Of a DNA stretch of 64,000 nucleotides, positions 59,571 through 64,000 are shown one piece after another (position 1 is the first letter of the stretch; every line of letters begins with the position of its first letter). The stretch is from the NCBI GenBank assembly GCA_002943765.1, contig PQWQ01000002.1, positions 2,728,001 to 2,792,000 of the forward strand, given 5' to 3'. The notes under the pieces were generated by a model. It saw only the letters and a program-made list of their open reading frames with translations, searched no databases and was not told the DNA's origin. The DNA is from Psoroptes ovis. Its lineage: Eukaryota; Arthropoda; Arachnida; Sarcoptiformes; Psoroptidae. Position numbers and translations under genes: made by a program.

Positions 59571-62500
59571 GTGAACATGCAAATCTAATTAAATTTAGAT
59601 TAAAATTTTCAATCCATCTTCAAACATAGAGGGAGAGATTTGAATGATTGATTGATTTAAATGTCATAATTTGCAAATTTTTTGCCCTTTTTTCGTTTTA
59701 ACAGAAGAAAATGATTTCCAATGCAAAACCATTTTCATTAAATTTCATTATATAAGAGAAGGGAATGAGAGAAATTCAATTTTTAATATTCTTAGCATGA
59801 ACAAAGTTCAACAACAATGATAACAATTAATAATGTGAATAATTGAGATGTCATTCTCTAAAATGTCATTTTTATTAAATGCCTTTGTATTCAACAAAAG
59901 GATTGATTGTTTGAATATAAACTCAAATATAAATGGAAACAAAACGAAAAAATCTTTCATCATCAGTCATAAAACAGTCAAAAGTCAGCCAGTAATATCT
60001 CATCATTGAATATAATTGTTTTCATTTTGTCTCATTTCATTGTCATTGTGTTATTCCCTCAGAAAACAAAAATAGAATAAAATAAAATTAGAATTAAAAA
60101 CTGTGAAAATATTAATAATTGTGATGATAATAATAATAATGATGAAAGACTACACTTGAATGATTAAATATTTCATCAAATAATAAACGAAACGAAACGA
60201 AATTAACGAAAAGCGAACAAAATATTCACATTGTTCAATGATGAATGAATTTGAATGAAATGAAATAAATATCATAAATGATATGAAACAAAGATGTATA
60301 TCTTTGATGACATAATATTAGAAAATAGGAAAATACGAAGACTTGAAGAGAAAAATGAAATAAACAAATGTGCAAATATATTTCATTTCAATATTTCAAA
60401 ATGGAAATACTCAATGAATATTTTTGGTTTTCATTCATTTATATTGTATATTTAAATTGAATTTATTATTCTGGAAAACAAAAAAAAAAAAAGCAAAAAT
60501 ATTTGAAATGTCTGTTGTGCATATTGTTGTTGTATTATTATTGAAGAAAATTTAACGATTTGTCATTGTGTTTTGACACAATTTGGTACCGAATGATGAC
60601 ACTAATTCATCATCATTCAATGATAATATTCAGCCAAGATGAAAAACTGTTAATCCGGTTTCGAATGCATAAGAAGAAGAGGACGAATTAAAAAATTGAA
60701 ATTTCTCAATTTTCATCCATTCATTTGATGATATGGCGAATGTATGAACAGATAAATATGAATGTCTATGACATAATTTGATGAAGATGATGTTGTGTTC
60801 ATATTAACAAATACGAATGTTCAATATCTATGAATAACAGAGAATTGAATATATGAGAAAATTGAATTCTTCAACTTTCAAAAAATTTCAGAATTTCAAA
60901 ATTTATTCATTCATCCAAATGAATGAATATTTCCATCATCATATCTGTTCATGTCGTCAGTATTTTTATTTGGCTGTATTAATTGTTTTGATATTATTAT
61001 TATCATATTTATATATATTTTGAATACAATATGTCAAACCTGTCTGTCAACACAGAATTTTATTTTTTTCATTTTCATTATTATTATTTTTCATTTTATT
61101 CAATTCAATTGAAAATATATGTGAATAACACAAGATGTGGATTTTTCGAGCATCATTCAGCATCAGTAGCAGTAATAATATCGTGCAGATTTCTCCGATT
61201 CTTCGGTCTGCTGCTGCTGTTGTCGCTGCTGCTGTCATTGTTGAATTCATCCATGAAAATTCATTGCACCGAAATTCCATCAAATCGCTCTCACAAATTC
61301 ATTGACATCTTCCTTTGTTTTCCATTTGAATCTTCAAATTTGCTTGCTTCATATTTCATATATGGCTAGTTGCTGTCATATGAGAATCATCTTCATCATC
61401 ATCCACATCAATCGTTTAACAATTCAACAAATTGTGAAATTTGTTAAATACCAAAGAAAGGAAAAGAAAACAAAATTCTTTTGATGATTAGATTTGATTG
61501 TATTAATGTCAATCGTTTTTCTCGTTTCTTCATCTCTCTCTGTATATCGTTATTTGTCTATTTTCATTTCATCTTTTGCGAAAAAATTCAATAAATACAA
61601 AATACAAGATGTATTGAATTTGATTATATAAAGAAAGAGAGAGAGAAATGAATAAATGAAATGTTTTGTCATTTAAATGTCATTGTCATAATAATAATAA
61701 TCGTATTACATAACATTCTGTCTAATGTCATTCATTTGTCATTTTATCATTTCATTCATTCATTCATTTGAAAGACAAAATTATTTGAATTTTGAATGTC
61801 GAATGAAAAAAATGAATGAAAGATTTAAATGAATTATTTGAATGATTGGGAACATATACATTTTGAAGGATTCTATGAGAATCCAGGATTCTCTCTGTCT
61901 ATATTTATTCATCACCATCTCCATATCTCTCAATCTCTCTGCCATCATGTCTTCACTCTTTCTTGCTGGCAAACATTTTGAAAGAATACAAATGAATGAA
62001 TGATTGAAAATATCCCGAAATATTAAAAAATATTTCAAAAAATATCCTTAGATATGATGGAATCAAAGCTAGAATATAATGAAATCAGAATATGACGAGA
62101 ACAAATGATTTGACAAATTTTAATTTGTACAAATCATTTCTATTGTGTCTGTGTTTGTACATTTGCCTGTTTGTCTCTTATTTTTCCATCTTTGAAATCA
62201 TAAGTTTATTATGATTGATTTTGATTTAATTTGATTTAAATAAAAAAATATTTCATTTCATTTCATTTTTTTTCATTTTTTTTTTTTTTTGATTCATGAT
62301 TTTTTAAATTTTGAATTTCATTCTTTGAATTTTTTCTTTTGAATTTTAAATTTGAAAAAGTCTGAATTTTTTTCTGGCAACTACCGATGTAAGTCTATTG
62401 TCTATTGCAAACAGTGTTGAACAAGCTGTTCAAATAACAGTGAGCAAAATATGGTGAAAATTAGCCATGAAAAAAATGACTAATTTAATTTGATTAGAAT

Positions 62501-64000
62501 TTTGATTTTATTTTCCTTGAATTTTTTCTGCCAACTCTCAATCAAATTCTTATGGAGTAGACAAACACGGAGTAGACATATTCATAATTGTTTACATTGT
62601 ATTTCTATTGACTAAATTCTGCTGCTGTTCCTAGAGACAACAGCAGAATGATTTCTTAACCAGAAAAAAATGAGAGAAATACGAGAAAAGAATTCCACAT
62701 TTTACTCTTCATTCATTCATTGTTGTCATCGTCATCGTCATCTTTGAATGTTTTTTTTTTCATCTTTTCCATCTCAGTCTTCATTCACTACTACCATTTT
62801 TGAAAGATTTTGAGATATTCTGAAATATTCTGTTTGTCTCTCTGTGAAATATTCTGATGAAAGCAAATGAAGAATCGCTGTTGTTGTTGAAGTAAAAACT
62901 CATGATGATTTTGATGATGATGGAGATGAATGAAGAATGAAGAATAAGCAAGAATGAAAACTGTCAAATCCAGAAAAGTGACAACAAAACTGTCAAATGT
63001 CAACTGTAGTTTTCATTATTATTACTGTTGTTGTTATTGTTATCAACGACAACATTGACGATGACAGTGAAAGATGACAATGACAACAATAAATATACAT
63101 ACATTTCATTCATCCAATTCAATTCATTCATTTTCAATTCTTGTCATTTTCTTAATTCTTAATCATCACTATTTTTTCTATTTTTTTTCTCAAAATGCTC
63201 ATTCACCACATCAAATACTTGTGTGTATTTATGTATGTCTTTGTGCATGAATTCCATCATCAGTGATTTGCAGGATAAATTCAACGAATAAAATATAAAA
63301 GCAAAACTCGGAATATTCTTTGCATATTGCACTGAATGGCATTTTCTTTCTGTGCATTGTTTTTGTGAATTGTTTGTTCATTTTACAATAATAATGAATA
63401 ATGAGACAAGAGACGGAGTGAGACTTAATTCTTCTCAGAAAAGCACAGAATTCGTATGAATCGGTGTGGTTGTTGTTGTGATCTATCCAAGTTTTGACAA
63501 AGAACAATAATAATGTGTCTCTGAACACATTTGATTTGAAACATTGTTTTTGTCAAGTACGATTTGTTTGATTTCTATGATTGTTTTCTGTTTTTTTTTT
63601 TTTTTTGCATTTTGAATCCAATTTCGATTATCAATCAATCAATCAAACGATTGATTCAAGTCCATTTCAATTTTTTTTTTTTTTTTTTTTGATGGAAACA
63701 ATTCCTGAATTTCTGGATTATTATTTGAATCATTTGCTATTTGCCATCTCATTCGATTCAATTCTTTCAATTCAATGTCCAGTTTTTCCCGAAATTTTTC
63801 AATATGATTATTCCATCAATTATATATGCGTATGTGATTCTCTGTTTGTTTCAAAAATTAGTTTCAAATCAAAAATATAAAATGGTATGATCCAAGCAAT
63901 GATGATGAAGAAAAATGATGATGATTCTTTTGACATTTGATGTGTTTTTGTTTGTTTTTTGTTCCAAGCTATTTATTTACTTTCAAATTCCTACAACTGA
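59571..64000. other. AT-rich DNA, no supported gene
   Basis: Short low-complexity frames only. A GC-richer CTG-repeat patch lies at 61207-61240, (ATTC)n and CT-rich simple sequence around 61740-61950, and T runs at 62268-62291 and 63671-63690. A good donor (CCGAT|GTAAGTC) near 62390 has no recognisable exon before it. The region may be intergenic or lie in an intron extending beyond the window. Confidence 0.5.
61207..61240. repeat. CTG-repeat patch
   Basis: Imperfect CTG/GTTGTCG units. Frames on both strands are open across it, giving Leu-rich or Ala-rich peptides typical of repeat reading rather than a gene. Confidence 0.6.

Overview
The window is nuclear DNA of a compact, extremely A+T-rich animal genome. 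The genes have many short introns (mostly 50-250 bases, GT...AG), there is much simple sequence such as (ATG)n, (AAT)n and A or T runs, and the encoded proteins are arthropod-like. An acariform mite of the dust-mite kind is my best guess from this style and from the serotonin-transporter sequence, but nothing here proves the species. I assembled exons by hand from reading frames and splice signals. In every multi-exon gene listed with high confidence, all junction phases agree.

Layout. 1-3.6 kb: AT-rich DNA with no gene seen. 3.6-8.3 kb: a complete Ty1/copia LTR retrotransposon on the minus strand, with identical 335-bp LTRs, a 5-bp target duplication (CATAT) and one uninterrupted 1289-aa gag-pol frame. 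8.3-23.8 kb: a 15.5-kb gene-poor stretch with at most a few candidate isolated exons. 23.8-30.0 kb (minus): a serotonin-transporter-like SLC6 gene (8 coding exons) and a ZDHHC3/7-like palmitoyltransferase (8 exons). 33.0-39.5 kb (plus): two paralogous secreted Gly/Pro/Met-rich proteins of unknown function that share a conserved core, which looks like an undescribed lineage-specific family. 41.8-45.9 kb (minus): USP10 deubiquitinase with very long low-complexity regions. 48.9-49.6 kb (plus): a small orphan gene with a defective C2H2-like finger. 50.7-54.1 kb (plus): S-adenosylmethionine synthetase and, 0.6 kb downstream, the ER-retrieval protein RER1. 54.7-64 kb: AT-rich DNA with two places where spliced, coding-like sequence may mark unrecognised genes (54.69-55.41 kb minus and 59.28-59.57 kb plus).

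The conserved genes are ordinary neuronal and housekeeping functions (monoamine reuptake, protein palmitoylation, deubiquitination, methyl-donor synthesis, Golgi-to-ER retrieval) with no evident pathway link; their adjacency looks like chance. The most novel material is the secreted paralog pair, the very young copia element whose gag start codon lies inside its predicted primer-binding site, and the unassigned exon chain at 54.7-55.4 kb.
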